A stretch of 64,000 nucleotides of DNA, taken from positions 3,046,501 through 3,110,500 of the forward strand of contig NZ_OY781882.1 of the NCBI RefSeq assembly GCF_963677125.1, given 5' to 3'. The stretch is from an uncultured Desulfobacter sp. Lineage in GTDB: Bacteria > Desulfobacterota > Desulfobacteria > Desulfobacterales > Desulfobacteraceae. The notes beneath the pieces were generated by a model. That model did not search any database, was not told where the DNA came from, and saw only the letters and a program-made list of their open reading frames with translations. Every line of letters starts with the position of its first letter. Within the stretch, counting starts at the first letter, position 1. A program made the translations under genes and the position numbers. Positions 25,189 to 34,422 of the stretch are shown here, one piece after another.

Positions 25189-25476
25189 TTAACTAAATGT
25201 AGAAGCTTCTCCCATAAGGTCTGTTACACATTTATTCAGGCTTTTACCCTCTGCTGCTGCGCTGGCAGCAATCTCGGCGTGTAGCGCTGGAGGAACCCTC
25301 AAATTAAACTTACCGGAATATTCCTTAGACGGATTTATGCCTTCCTCTTCACACATCTCAAGGAAAACTTTCAAAGAGATCTTACCTTCTTTCTTGAGTT
25401 CTTCCATATTGGCGGCATCAAAATCAGCGCCACCATTTAAGCCGACAAATTCTCCACGAAATTCCATTAGGCCCAT
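25189..25476 (-). CDS. HicB-like antitoxin, N-terminally shortened
   Basis: A 95-residue protein with the C-terminal part of the HicB family: a HicB-type segment (EELKKEGKISLKVFLEMCEE), then YSGKFNLRVPPALHAEIAA and EGKSLNKCV, a ribbon-helix-helix DNA-binding region. Usual members have about 20 to 40 more residues at the N-terminus that complete the RNase-H-like fold. A stop lies 9 codons upstream in frame, so the front is missing. No HicA toxin gene is adjacent. It is therefore an orphan regulator or a remnant of a toxin-antitoxin pair. Confidence 0.65.
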   Translation of the reverse strand: MGLMEFRGEFVGLNGGADFDAANMEELKKEGKISLKVFLEMCEEEGINPSKEYSGKFNLRVPPALHAEIAASAAAEGKSLNKCVTDLMGEASTFS

Positions 25477-25566
25477 TTGGTCACTGGTCAGGATGTGCCC
25501 CTACTCATAGTAGGCTAAGCGTCCGAGCAAGTGCGATCCAACGATGTTTAACATCATTTTTAAGCA

Positions 25567-26175
25567 TTACTCAACATTGATAATTCTATCGACACCGGTG
25601 TTATATTCAACTATTGAATTATTGCCAAAATTATTTGATAAATCCGTTTTAACACTACTGCTGCGCATTCTGGATAAAAATCTGACTAAATATATCCCTG
25701 GCCCATTTATCCTTGAAACATAAGATATTTCATATTTCTCACTTGGCCCGATATCAATAAAATCCCAAACGACCTTTTCGAATCCCCGGTACCGAGAATT
25801 GCCAATATAAATAGGAGTTCCATAAACAGGTCGACCATCTTCAAAGTCAATCTTTGAGATTAGGATCGTTTTATCATTTAGTGAAACCCGAACATCTTCA
25901 TTTCCGACATTTTTCAATTGTACCGAAATTGAAAAAACTGTACCTTCCTCTTTGATATGTAATTTTTGTATACTCATTTCTGTTAGTACGCGAGAATGCA
26001 TACTTGTTTTTTGCTGCAACTCTAACACTTGCAAATCCGCGATATATTCTTCATTCTTGACCCAAGTTCCATACAATGCCCAAACAGCAACGCAAATTGC
26101 AGCCAGCATTGAAAATACATCCTTTGCCACAGCCACTTTTTCAACAATCTTCATCTTATTAGGTTGCTTCAACAA
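25567..26175 (-). CDS. Unknown membrane-anchored protein
   Basis: A 202-residue protein of no recognised family. One hydrophobic helix (about 18-36, FSMLAAICVAVWALYGTW) follows a short basic tail. The rest is soluble and beta-rich with an FSISVQLKNVGNEDVRV segment resembling an immunoglobulin-like fold, probably on the far side of the membrane. The gene is distinctly more AT-rich than its neighbours and is flanked by the orphan HicB-like gene, which suggests acquired DNA. A function cannot be inferred. Confidence 0.6.
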   Translation of the reverse strand: MLKQPNKMKIVEKVAVAKDVFSMLAAICVAVWALYGTWVKNEEYIADLQVLELQQKTSMHSRVLTEMSIQKLHIKEEGTVFSISVQLKNVGNEDVRVSLNDKTILISKIDFEDGRPVYGTPIYIGNSRYRGFEKVVWDFIDIGPSEKYEISYVSRINGPGIYLVRFLSRMRSSSVKTDLSNNFGNNSIVEYNTGVDRIINVE

Positions 26176-26458
26176 GTTGCCCTTTAGTTTTTATCTATAT
26201 CCTGCACTCATTTATCTAACTGGATAACATACGAAAAGCAAAAATATCCATCGCTCTACAATCTTATTGGATATCAGTGGAAAAACTCTTACCACTATTA
26301 ACGATAATTCGCAAAGGCTTCCATTTAAAAATTTTTAATATATTGCCAACTCTTGGCCGGAATGTTTAACGATTGCCCGATCTACTGCATCCCTTGTTGT
26401 TCATCCAAGGATTTGATATATCTGCGCCGGAAAGAGACGAAGGTGGAGATAAGATAAA

Positions 26459-29158
26459 TTGACGGACAGAACTAAAGAACAACCGGTTGTTTCGGTCATG
26501 CCGGATCAGGCGTTGGTGCTTGAATGGGAAACGGTGAAAGGCGCGACCTCCCCGGACCAGGAACAGCACCTGGAGGAAATTGCCCAAATCGCTGAAACCC
26601 GAAAAGATGACTGGCTGTATGACCTGGGGTTTAAGCAATTACCGTTGGATTTTTCAGTCTCCCTATACTATTTTCTGCGTTTTTCCCGCTGTTTTGTCCG
26701 GGAATTGTTAAAAACCGCCGAGCTTGAAATCCTGAGGCAGGCGGCTGTTATCGGTATTCCCCCGGGGCTTGTCGACGATTTTATTTCAGCCTGTCCTCTG
26801 ATGGCCGGCTCCGAATATGTCACCGCCGATATGCTGGAGGGGCTGTGGCAGGGATTCAATGAAACGTTTTCCCATGACATTAAAGATTTCAAGGGCCCGG
26901 TCAGCAACTATTTGCAGGAGAAAAACCCCGATCTCCACCCGGCGGGCCGGGTGTTTTTCCATCTGGTGGAAAATAAAAATTCCGACCTGCCCTTTGCCTT
27001 TATGGCCACCTACTCCGCAGGTATGGGAGCCAATGGAAAACCCAAGCACCTACCTTTGAAACATGCCATTGAAACCCATGACGATGATGCGCTTTTAACC
27101 CTTTTATCCACAGTGTACAAGGCGGCAGAACAAAGCCGGATCGTGGCGGAGCTCATTGAATCCGGCGAATTGTTCCATCCCCTGGCCTGGGACGGGGATG
27201 AGGCGTTTGCCTTTCTAAAAGAGATCCCGGATTATGAGGCCTGTGGTGTGCTCTGCCGGATCCCGGACTGGTGGAAACAAATCGCCTCCAATCCCCGGGT
27301 AACCATCTCCATGGGGGACAAAAAACCATCCTTGGCCGGGCTGGATGCCATTCTTGATTTCAAGGTCAGTGTAGGATTGGGAAATCTGGAATTGTCCAGG
27401 CAGGAGGTTGAAGCCATCCTGGAAGAAACCCAGGGCCTGGCGTTTATCAAAAACAAATGGGTGGCCGTGGACCCTGAAAAGCTTAGACAGGCCCTGAAAG
27501 CATGCGACCGCATTGAAGACCTGGCCGCCTCGGGTATGCCCCTGGGAACTGCCATGCGGACTCGGTTGACCCCTGAAAAAATGCTTGGCCGGGAGGCTGA
27601 TGGCCAGGTGGAGGTCTGTGTCTCTAACGGCACATGGCTGACATCCGTATTAGAAAAGATGACCCACCCGGAACAGGTTGATCCGGTGGTGCCGGGCAAA
27701 GGGTTCAAGGCGACATTGCGGCCCTATCAATCAAAAGGCGTAGACTGGCTGAACTTTTTGTCCGCATACGGATTCGGGGCCTGCCTGGCCGATGATATGG
27801 GGTTGGGGAAAACCGTCCAGATCCTGGCATGGCTGAGCACATTGCCTTCAAGCCAAAAACGCCCGGCAACGCTCCTGGTGGTGCCGGCATCCTTGATTTC
27901 AAACTGGCAATCGGAAATTAACCGCTTTTTGCCCGGCCTTAAAGTCTGTGTGGCCCACCCCGGTTTTACATCATCGCCGCCAAAAACCGGCAAGGCGAAA
28001 AAAAACAAAGAATTCAAGCTGACTAAAACCCAAATGAACCGCCTGGACCTGGTCATCACCAGCTACACCCTGGTGAAAAAATATGACTGGCTTGCCAAGT
28101 ATACCTGGTACTGCCTGATCCTGGACGAGGCCCAGGCCATTAAAAATCCCGGCACCCAGCAGACCCGGGCCATCAAGGCCCTGCCGGCCGCCCACCGGAT
28201 CATCATGACCGGCACGCCTGTAGAAAACCGGCTGTCAGACCTGTGGTCCTTATTTGATTTCTTGAACCCCGGGCTTTTGGGCAACAAGAAAGAATTTTCC
28301 GACTTTGCCAAAACCCTGAAAGACAATCCCAACGGCTATGCCAGACTGCGGCAGATGATTTTCCCCTATATCCTGCGCCGCCTGAAAACCGATAAGACCG
28401 TGATCAAAGACCTGCCGGACAAGGTGGAGATGAAGGTCTTTGCCGATTTAAGCCCCAAGCAGGTGGTGCTGTACAAAAAATCGGTCAAGGATTTAAAACG
28501 GGCCATTGAAACCTCCGAGGGCATCCAGCGAAAGGGTCTGGTGCTCTCCTTTCTTCTCCGGTTCAAACAATTGTGCAACCATCCGGACCAGATCACAGGC
28601 TCCGGGGATTTCAAGTCCACCCACAGCGGGAAATTCATGCGCCTTGGCAGTATCTGCGAAACCGTTTATGAAAAACGGGAACGGGTGCTCGTATTCACCC
28701 AGTTCAAGGAGATGACAGAGCCGTTGCGGGCCTTTCTTGAAACCATTTTCCATCATCCGGGCCTCGTGCTCCACGGATCTGTGCCTGTTGCAAAACGCAA
28801 AAAACTGATACAAACGTTCCAGGACAATGCCTATTGCCCTTTTATGGTACTGTCGTTAAAGGCCGGGGGTGTGGGCCTAAACCTGACCCGGGCCAACCAT
28901 GTGGTCCATTTTGACAGATGGTGGAACCCGGCCGTGGAAAACCAGGCCACGGACCGGGCGTTTCGCATCGGACAAACCAAAAAAGTGTTAGTGCATAAAT
29001 TTGTCACCCGGGGCACCATTGAGGAAAAGATTGATTTGATGATCACTGAAAAACAGGCGCTTGCCGACCAGGTGGTAACTTCCTCCGCCGAAGGACTGAT
29101 CACGGAAATGGATGATAAAAATCTGCTTGACCTGTTCCAGCTCTCCTTGCCGGAATAA
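26459..29158 (+). CDS. SNF2-family helicase/translocase (RapA/HepA-like)
   Basis: ATP-dependent DNA translocase of 899 residues. A non-catalytic N-terminal region (1-410) is followed by the SNF2 ATPase with motif I DDMGLGKT (about 444), motif II DEAQ (about 554) and, in the C-terminal helicase domain, motif VI QATDRAFRIGQ (about 828). The start is TTG with GGTGGAG about 9 bp upstream; a stop codon 6 bp earlier in frame leaves no longer option. Such proteins remodel protein-DNA complexes or recycle RNA polymerase. The SWIM protein gene follows by 39 bp, a recurrent pairing. Confidence 0.88.
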   Translation: MTDRTKEQPVVSVMPDQALVLEWETVKGATSPDQEQHLEEIAQIAETRKDDWLYDLGFKQLPLDFSVSLYYFLRFSRCFVRELLKTAELEILRQAAVIGIPPGLVDDFISACPLMAGSEYVTADMLEGLWQGFNETFSHDIKDFKGPVSNYLQEKNPDLHPAGRVFFHLVENKNSDLPFAFMATYSAGMGANGKPKHLPLKHAIETHDDDALLTLLSTVYKAAEQSRIVAELIESGELFHPLAWDGDEAFAFLKEIPDYEACGVLCRIPDWWKQIASNPRVTISMGDKKPSLAGLDAILDFKVSVGLGNLELSRQEVEAILEETQGLAFIKNKWVAVDPEKLRQALKACDRIEDLAASGMPLGTAMRTRLTPEKMLGREADGQVEVCVSNGTWLTSVLEKMTHPEQVDPVVPGKGFKATLRPYQSKGVDWLNFLSAYGFGACLADDMGLGKTVQILAWLSTLPSSQKRPATLLVVPASLISNWQSEINRFLPGLKVCVAHPGFTSSPPKTGKAKKNKEFKLTKTQMNRLDLVITSYTLVKKYDWLAKYTWYCLILDEAQAIKNPGTQQTRAIKALPAAHRIIMTGTPVENRLSDLWSLFDFLNPGLLGNKKEFSDFAKTLKDNPNGYARLRQMIFPYILRRLKTDKTVIKDLPDKVEMKVFADLSPKQVVLYKKSVKDLKRAIETSEGIQRKGLVLSFLLRFKQLCNHPDQITGSGDFKSTHSGKFMRLGSICETVYEKRERVLVFTQFKEMTEPLRAFLETIFHHPGLVLHGSVPVAKRKKLIQTFQDNAYCPFMVLSLKAGGVGLNLTRANHVVHFDRWWNPAVENQATDRAFRIGQTKKVLVHKFVTRGTIEEKIDLMITEKQALADQVVTSSAEGLITEMDDKNLLDLFQLSLPE

Positions 29159-29197
29159 GTCAACAGATAAAGACCTAAAGGTAAAAGGAATCCAACA

Positions 29198-30283
29198 ATG
29201 TATTACGGGTATCCTAAATACGTGACCGTAGCGGAAAAACGGGCAAAAGCGGAAAAAAAACTTAAGGTATTAAAAAAGAAAAACCCCGATATTCAACCCG
29301 TGGTCCTTGAAGGCCAGGCCCTGGCAAAAACCTGGTGGGGCAAAGCCTGGAACAAAAACCTGGAACGATACGCCGATTATGCCAACCGGATCGGCCGGGG
29401 CCGCAGCTATGTCCGACACGGGGCAGTTCTTGATCTTAAGATCCAGCCCGGCAAGGTAACGGGCCTGGTCATGGGAAGCACCAGCACCCCCTACCGGGTC
29501 ACCGTCACCATTAAACCCATCCCTCCAAAACAATGGCAGCACATCAAAAATCAGTGCAGGGGAAAAATGGAGGATGTTAAGCAACTGATGGCCGGCAAGT
29601 TCCCCAAGGCGCTTGAAGACCTGTTCACCCAGAAAGGTAAAGGCCTTTTCCCCTCTCCCAAGGAGATTGCCCTGGATTGCTCCTGCCCGGACTGGGCAGT
29701 CATGTGCAAACATGTGGCCGCCGTACTGTACGGGATTGGGGCACGCCTGGACCAGGATCCTACCCTATTCTTCATTTTAAGAAAGGCAAAGGTCAACGAT
29801 CTGGTGGCCGAAACGGTCCAAGAGAGCAAAAAAGACCTCCTGAACCGGTCCGGAAAAAAATCCTCAAGAATCATTGATGAAAAAAGCCAAAATCTGTCGG
29901 ATATGTTTGGTATCGATCTTGATATGGACGAATCGTCACCATTACCGCAGACAAAGACCAAACCTGCCGGAAAAGCACCCGGCAAAGCAAAAATTGGGAA
30001 AGCAAAGCCAGGTCGACCAAAGGGTGCAAGATCCAAAAACAAGTCCTCCCGCCCCCCTGGCACCACAAAAAAAGCCGATGCATCAAAAATCAAAAATGCC
30101 GCCGGCATTGAAACCCTGTTTAAGCGACGAACAAAACGGCATACAACTGCTGCCGAAGTTATTGAGAAATCGGACATGGATTCGCAAAAGGTTAGAAATA
30201 TACTGTCCAGCCTTGTAAGAAAAGGTAAACTGGAACGGGTATCAAGGGGCGTTTACAAATGGGTCCGGCCGGAAACGACTTAG
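29198..30283 (+). CDS. SWIM zinc-finger protein with AT-hook-like and winged-helix-like tail
   Basis: A 361-residue protein. The central SWIM zinc finger reads CSCPDWAVMCKH (about 161-172). A Lys/Pro-rich linker follows with KPGRPKGARSK (about 270), which looks like an AT-hook, and a C-terminal segment (about 300-360) with TAAEVIEKSDMDSQKVRNIL and GKLERVSRGVYKW resembles a winged helix. SWIM proteins often act beside SNF2 ATPases in DNA binding. The tail would be an extra DNA-binding module; its exact fold is inference. Confidence 0.82.
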   Translation: MYYGYPKYVTVAEKRAKAEKKLKVLKKKNPDIQPVVLEGQALAKTWWGKAWNKNLERYADYANRIGRGRSYVRHGAVLDLKIQPGKVTGLVMGSTSTPYRVTVTIKPIPPKQWQHIKNQCRGKMEDVKQLMAGKFPKALEDLFTQKGKGLFPSPKEIALDCSCPDWAVMCKHVAAVLYGIGARLDQDPTLFFILRKAKVNDLVAETVQESKKDLLNRSGKKSSRIIDEKSQNLSDMFGIDLDMDESSPLPQTKTKPAGKAPGKAKIGKAKPGRPKGARSKNKSSRPPGTTKKADASKIKNAAGIETLFKRRTKRHTTAAEVIEKSDMDSQKVRNILSSLVRKGKLERVSRGVYKWVRPETT

Positions 30284-30367
30284 GCACCGAATTGGTTCAC
30301 CTCAAGCGTCTGTTTACATCCATTTCTTTTAAAAAGTCTGTGTAACCCAAAACATTTTTTAACTTTC

Positions 30368-30420
30368 GTTATGGGCTGAACCACGGTGAACAACCAGGTC
30401 AGTCCATGACTGTTATTTTG
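30368..30420 (-). repeat. Dispersed ATAACGGCCA repeat, copy F (divergent)
   Basis: Read on the minus strand it gives ATAACAGTCATGGACTGACC, followed by GGTTG and CAGCCCATAAC, close to copy D. It lies between the SWIM and YitT genes. Similarity continues beyond the core in weaker form. Confidence 0.55.
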
Positions 30421-30465
30421 ATCATTTGAAGGTACTGATCATTGGCATCAAAAAAGGAGTCGTAC

Positions 30466-31425
30466 TTGGCACGAAGAAAACTCAAAAAAGCAGTGAAACA
30501 AAAACTTGAATCCCCCGGTTGGCAAAAACTTCTGCGGATTTCAAACCAGCAGTTGGCCATTACCATAGGTGCGGCGCTCAACGCCTTTGCCTATGTATTA
30601 TTTCAAATGCCTTATAATTTGGCAGCGGGCGGGGTGTCCGGGTTGGGTATTATCGTAAATCATCTGACCGGATTTTCCCCGGGCCTGTTTTATTTTACGG
30701 CAAACATCCCATTGTTCATTCTTGGCTTTTTCACCCTGGGCAGGTGGCGGTTTATATTCACTTCCACGTTGGCCGTTATCGTATTCTCCTCGGCCACGGA
30801 ATTTTTTATTATCAACATGCCAACGGTGTTTTCTCAATTTCCCATCACTGAAAACAAACTCTTGGCAACCATATACAGCGGATTGCTCGTTGGTATCGGT
30901 ACGGGTATTATCTACCGCTTCGGCGGCACCATCGGCGGCACATCCATCATTACCCGGATCATTTACAATAAAACCGGGTTTCCCATGTCCCAGTCCGGCC
31001 TCTACGTGGATGTGATCATTATCGCCATTGCCGGATTTGTGTTCAACTGGGAGACCTCTTTGCTGGCCTTCCTTGCGCTTCTCATCGCCGGCATGAGTGC
31101 AGACTTTGCGTTGGAAGGAACCAGCCAGATGCGCACCCTGATGATCATTACCAAAAACCCAGAACCCCTGCGGTATGCCATTATCAATGAATTAAAGCGC
31201 AGTGTAACCTTGTGGAAGGGCACAGGCGGGTATTCCGGAGAAGAGCGTACCCTCTTATATCTCACCGTGCTGCGCTCTCGGGTGTATGATGTAAAATTCA
31301 TCATTAACCGAATCGATCCTGATGCATTCATGGTGGTCGGAGTATCCCAGCAGACCTGGGGCGGGTATACCCTGAAAAAGAAAAAGACCAGGCCAATAGA
31401 GTCAAGCCGGAATACCGATAAATAG
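30466..31425 (+). CDS. YitT-family (DUF161/DUF2179) membrane protein
   Basis: Inner-membrane protein of 319 residues. The N-terminal half has about five helices with YNLAAGGVSGLGIIVNHLTG, typical of the YitT family; the C-terminal DUF2179 domain (about 230-310) includes MLIITKN-like and VTLWKGTGGYSG segments. The role of the family is unknown. The start is taken as TTG at 30466, with AAGGAG 7 bp upstream, rather than the TTG at 30442. Confidence 0.8.
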   Translation: MARRKLKKAVKQKLESPGWQKLLRISNQQLAITIGAALNAFAYVLFQMPYNLAAGGVSGLGIIVNHLTGFSPGLFYFTANIPLFILGFFTLGRWRFIFTSTLAVIVFSSATEFFIINMPTVFSQFPITENKLLATIYSGLLVGIGTGIIYRFGGTIGGTSIITRIIYNKTGFPMSQSGLYVDVIIIAIAGFVFNWETSLLAFLALLIAGMSADFALEGTSQMRTLMIITKNPEPLRYAIINELKRSVTLWKGTGGYSGEERTLLYLTVLRSRVYDVKFIINRIDPDAFMVVGVSQQTWGGYTLKKKKTRPIESSRNTDK

Positions 31426-31482
31426 CCCAAAGCCGGCGACAAAAAACGACTTTTCGTCCGGCCGACCCGGGCACAAATTTTT

Positions 31483-31526
31483 AAAAAATCCGGTGCAGGG
31501 AGAGGTGAAATGCCTGTACCGGAGCT
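31483..31526 (-). terminator. Terminator of the NAGGN operon
   Basis: Stem of 11 bp (TCCGGTGCAGG at 31489-31499 with CCTGTACCGGA at 31513-31523, one G-T pair). Read on the minus strand it is followed by a run of T. It lies just past the M42 peptidase stop and faces the YitT gene, so it probably serves both. Confidence 0.75.
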
Positions 31527-31536
31527 TTTAACATAA

Positions 31537-32664
31537 TCAAGTCTCGATATTAATGGGATCACGGGTGGGCTGGTGGGGAAATCCGGTGATTGAGCCCATT
31601 TTATCTTTATCCCGGTTAAAGGTGGGACTGCTCTGGACATATGCAAGGATAAGGTTTTCCACCTGTTTAAGACTGCTGATGTTCGTGCGTTCGTACCCAT
31701 GGGAGGCATCCACGCCGAATCCCACCAACGCTGTTCTGATATCGCTGCCCGCTTCAATGGCCGAGGCTGCATCCGACCGGTAAAATTCAAACAGATCTTT
31801 CTTAAAAGATATCTCATTTTCCCGGCACAAGCGGGCAAGTTTTCGGTTCAGATGGTAATCAAAAGGGCCGGATTGATCCATCATCACCAGGGTGGCGTCA
31901 TACTCGGTGGAATTTTGCCCGGGCGCGGTCATGGCTGAATCAATGACAATCATTTCCGTGATATCGTTGTAGAGAACTTCCGTGGCTCCCACCCCGACCT
32001 CCTCATTGATGGTAAACAACAAATGGCAGTCCACAGGCAGTTTTAAGCCGGAACGACGAATCGTCCGGGCTACGGATAACAGCACGGCAGCCCCGGCCTT
32101 ATCGTCCAGATGGCGGGCATTGATAAAGCCTTCCTGCTCATCAATTTCCGGAAAAGGGTCCACGGCAATAAAATCGCCTGCACAAAATCCTTTGTCTTCA
32201 AGGTCAGCTTTATTATGGCACCTGGCATCTACCCGGACTTCAACCTGGTCCCATGAGACCGGCTGGGTATCCACGGCATCCCCGTACACATGACCGGAAG
32301 CCTTCAAAGGAATAATTCGCCCTCTGTATTTTTGGCCCTGGGTGAACACAGTCACCCGGGCCCCTTCGGCAAATCGGCTGGACCAGGTCCCAATGGGCCT
32401 AACAGCCAGCCGCCCGTTGGATTTCAACCGACTGACCATGGCACCCAGGGTGTCGAGATGTACGCATACGGCCCGGTCCAGGGCATCACCGTCACCGGAC
32501 AGCGTGGCCCGGATGGCGCCACGGCGGGTGACATTATAAGGGATATTCAAAATATCCAATTCATTGCACACATAGTGAACAATCTGGTCGGTATACCCGG
32601 ACGGGCTTGGGATCTGGAGCATGGAGATCAATTGTTTTAACAGGTAAGCATCATTAATTTTCAT
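31537..32664 (-). CDS. NAGGN-system M42-family aminopeptidase-like protein
   Basis: Metallopeptidase-fold protein of 375 residues belonging to the group found with N-acetylglutaminylglutamine amide synthesis. Metal-site motifs are HLDTLGAMV, DDKAGAAVLLS and NEEVGVGAT, as in M42 aminopeptidases and glutamyl aminopeptidases. Its role could be turnover of the osmolyte or of acetylated intermediates. It is the last gene of the operon, starting 4 bp after the ngg stop. Confidence 0.88.
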   Translation of the reverse strand: MKINDAYLLKQLISMLQIPSPSGYTDQIVHYVCNELDILNIPYNVTRRGAIRATLSGDGDALDRAVCVHLDTLGAMVSRLKSNGRLAVRPIGTWSSRFAEGARVTVFTQGQKYRGRIIPLKASGHVYGDAVDTQPVSWDQVEVRVDARCHNKADLEDKGFCAGDFIAVDPFPEIDEQEGFINARHLDDKAGAAVLLSVARTIRRSGLKLPVDCHLLFTINEEVGVGATEVLYNDITEMIVIDSAMTAPGQNSTEYDATLVMMDQSGPFDYHLNRKLARLCRENEISFKKDLFEFYRSDAASAIEAGSDIRTALVGFGVDASHGYERTNISSLKQVENLILAYVQSSPTFNRDKDKMGSITGFPHQPTRDPINIET

Positions 32665-32668
32665 GGCA

Positions 32669-34405
32669 TTATTCCGTTACGGTTTCTGGAAATAAAAGGT
32701 CGACAAATCGCTGGGCCGTAGGCTGGGGCTCATGGTTGGCAAGGCCCGGACGCTCGTTGGCTTCAATAAAGGCATATTCGTCGCCACTGATGTCGGGTAC
32801 CATGAAATCTAGCCCTGTGACCGGAATATCCAATGCCTGGCTTACGGTCACGGCCGCCTGCTTCAAGGCAGGCGATATCTCATCGGTCACATCATGGATG
32901 GTCCCGCCGGTATGGAGGTTGGCAGTTTTGCGCACCACTACAGTGCGGCCCTTCTCAAGGACAGATTCATAATCCAGGTCCTCTTTGTTCAGGCAGCGAA
33001 GGGTTTCTGCGTCATCGGGAATAAAACTTTCCCCGCCGGTTGCCGCCATCCGCCGCCGATTGTGTTTTGCGATCAGTTCGCGAATGGTGTGGCTACCCGT
33101 ACCGGTAATAGCTGGCGGCTTTCGCACGGCAGCTGCCACAACTTCATGATTGATCACAATAATTCTTAAATCCCGGCCTTTAACATAGGTCTCAATGAGA
33201 ATATCCGAGCAGATCTCCCCGGCACTTTCTATGGCGGTTTCAAGTTCCCCGGGTTCACTGACATCCACACTAATCCCGACGCCCTGCTCTCCTCGGGCCG
33301 GTTTGACCACCACCCTGCCCTGCTGCTGCATAAAATTCATGGAACTTGCCATATCTTGATGTTGGATCTGTTCCGGGGTGCGGATGCCGGCCCGGGCAAC
33401 AAGGTTTCGGGTCAACCGTTTGTCATCGCACTTGGTCATGGCAACCGCCGATGTCATTTCCGACAATGATTCCCGGCAGGTAATCGACCGGCTGCCCAGA
33501 CTCAAGCTAAACAAGCCGTATGCCTCATCAATGACGTCCACAATAATACCGCGTTTTTTTGCCTCGTCGGCAATGAGCCTGGCATAAGGATTCATTTGCT
33601 GGACAGCGTCGTGACCCGCCACATACAAGGTCTGGTTAATGGAATTTTTACGTTTGATACAGAACACCGGCACCCGCTGAAATCCCAATTTTTCATACAA
33701 CGGAATGGCAATTTCATTATCGTGCATGACGCTGGCATCAATAAACGTCCGGCCCTTGGTAAAATAATGGGCGGCCAGATGACGCACCAGACAAGACCCC
33801 ACCCCCGGAACCCCGGCCTGGGGATCCACGGCCAGAGACCACAGACTGCATCCATTTTCAGGGTCATTAAACGCCGCAACATGATCAACGCCGGTAATGG
33901 TACCCACCACCTGATCGCTGTCCGCCGGCTTGGCCACAAGATAGGTACGCAGTTTTGTGGCCCGTTTATCCAAAAGGAAATCAGGGTCCGCGCCTTTCAT
34001 GTGACACTTGGCATAAATCCGGTTGACTTGGTCGGCCTCCTGCCTTGTGGACAGCCGTTGAATAGTTAGTACCCGACTGTCTTCCGTGGTTTTACAGCTA
34101 TGGTCATAGTGCCACAGACGAAAGGTGTGGGAGGGGTCCAGAAACAATTTATCCGGGGCCATGGCAATGATCACATGCGGATCAATGACGTACATGGCAA
34201 TATCCCTTGTATCCCGGCCGTGGGAACACATGGCCTCTACGATACGTTTATTATTTTCAAAGGTATGCCCAAAGACCAAACGCCCCCACCCCATTTCAGC
34301 AAAGGTATTGGGCTGCATCCTGCTGGTGGCCGGATTTTCTATTTTTTCCCAGTTGCGTAAAGACTGGCCATAGCCTTTTTCGATTCTATGACTTTTTTTG
34401 CTCAT
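32669..34405 (-). CDS. ngg: N-acetylglutaminylglutamine synthetase
   Basis: Enzyme of 578 residues that joins an N-terminal GNAT acetyltransferase domain (about 115-265, with GVGSCLVRHLAAHYF) to a C-terminal ATP-grasp ligase domain (about 300-570, with VKPARGEQGVGISVDV and YAFIEANERPGL). This combination matches the enzyme that makes N-acetylglutaminylglutamine, the precursor of the osmoprotectant NAGGN. GGAG lies 8 bp before the ATG. The gene sits 17 bp after the amidotransferase gene. Confidence 0.9.
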   Translation of the reverse strand: MSKKSHRIEKGYGQSLRNWEKIENPATSRMQPNTFAEMGWGRLVFGHTFENNKRIVEAMCSHGRDTRDIAMYVIDPHVIIAMAPDKLFLDPSHTFRLWHYDHSCKTTEDSRVLTIQRLSTRQEADQVNRIYAKCHMKGADPDFLLDKRATKLRTYLVAKPADSDQVVGTITGVDHVAAFNDPENGCSLWSLAVDPQAGVPGVGSCLVRHLAAHYFTKGRTFIDASVMHDNEIAIPLYEKLGFQRVPVFCIKRKNSINQTLYVAGHDAVQQMNPYARLIADEAKKRGIIVDVIDEAYGLFSLSLGSRSITCRESLSEMTSAVAMTKCDDKRLTRNLVARAGIRTPEQIQHQDMASSMNFMQQQGRVVVKPARGEQGVGISVDVSEPGELETAIESAGEICSDILIETYVKGRDLRIIVINHEVVAAAVRKPPAITGTGSHTIRELIAKHNRRRMAATGGESFIPDDAETLRCLNKEDLDYESVLEKGRTVVVRKTANLHTGGTIHDVTDEISPALKQAAVTVSQALDIPVTGLDFMVPDISGDEYAFIEANERPGLANHEPQPTAQRFVDLLFPETVTE

Positions 34406-34422
34406 GTTTAATTCTCCGGTTC

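Noticed and set aside
31002..31838. Open frame of 278 codons on the minus strand
   Set aside because: It overlaps the ends of YitT and the M42 peptidase in wrong frames and has no recognisable domain.
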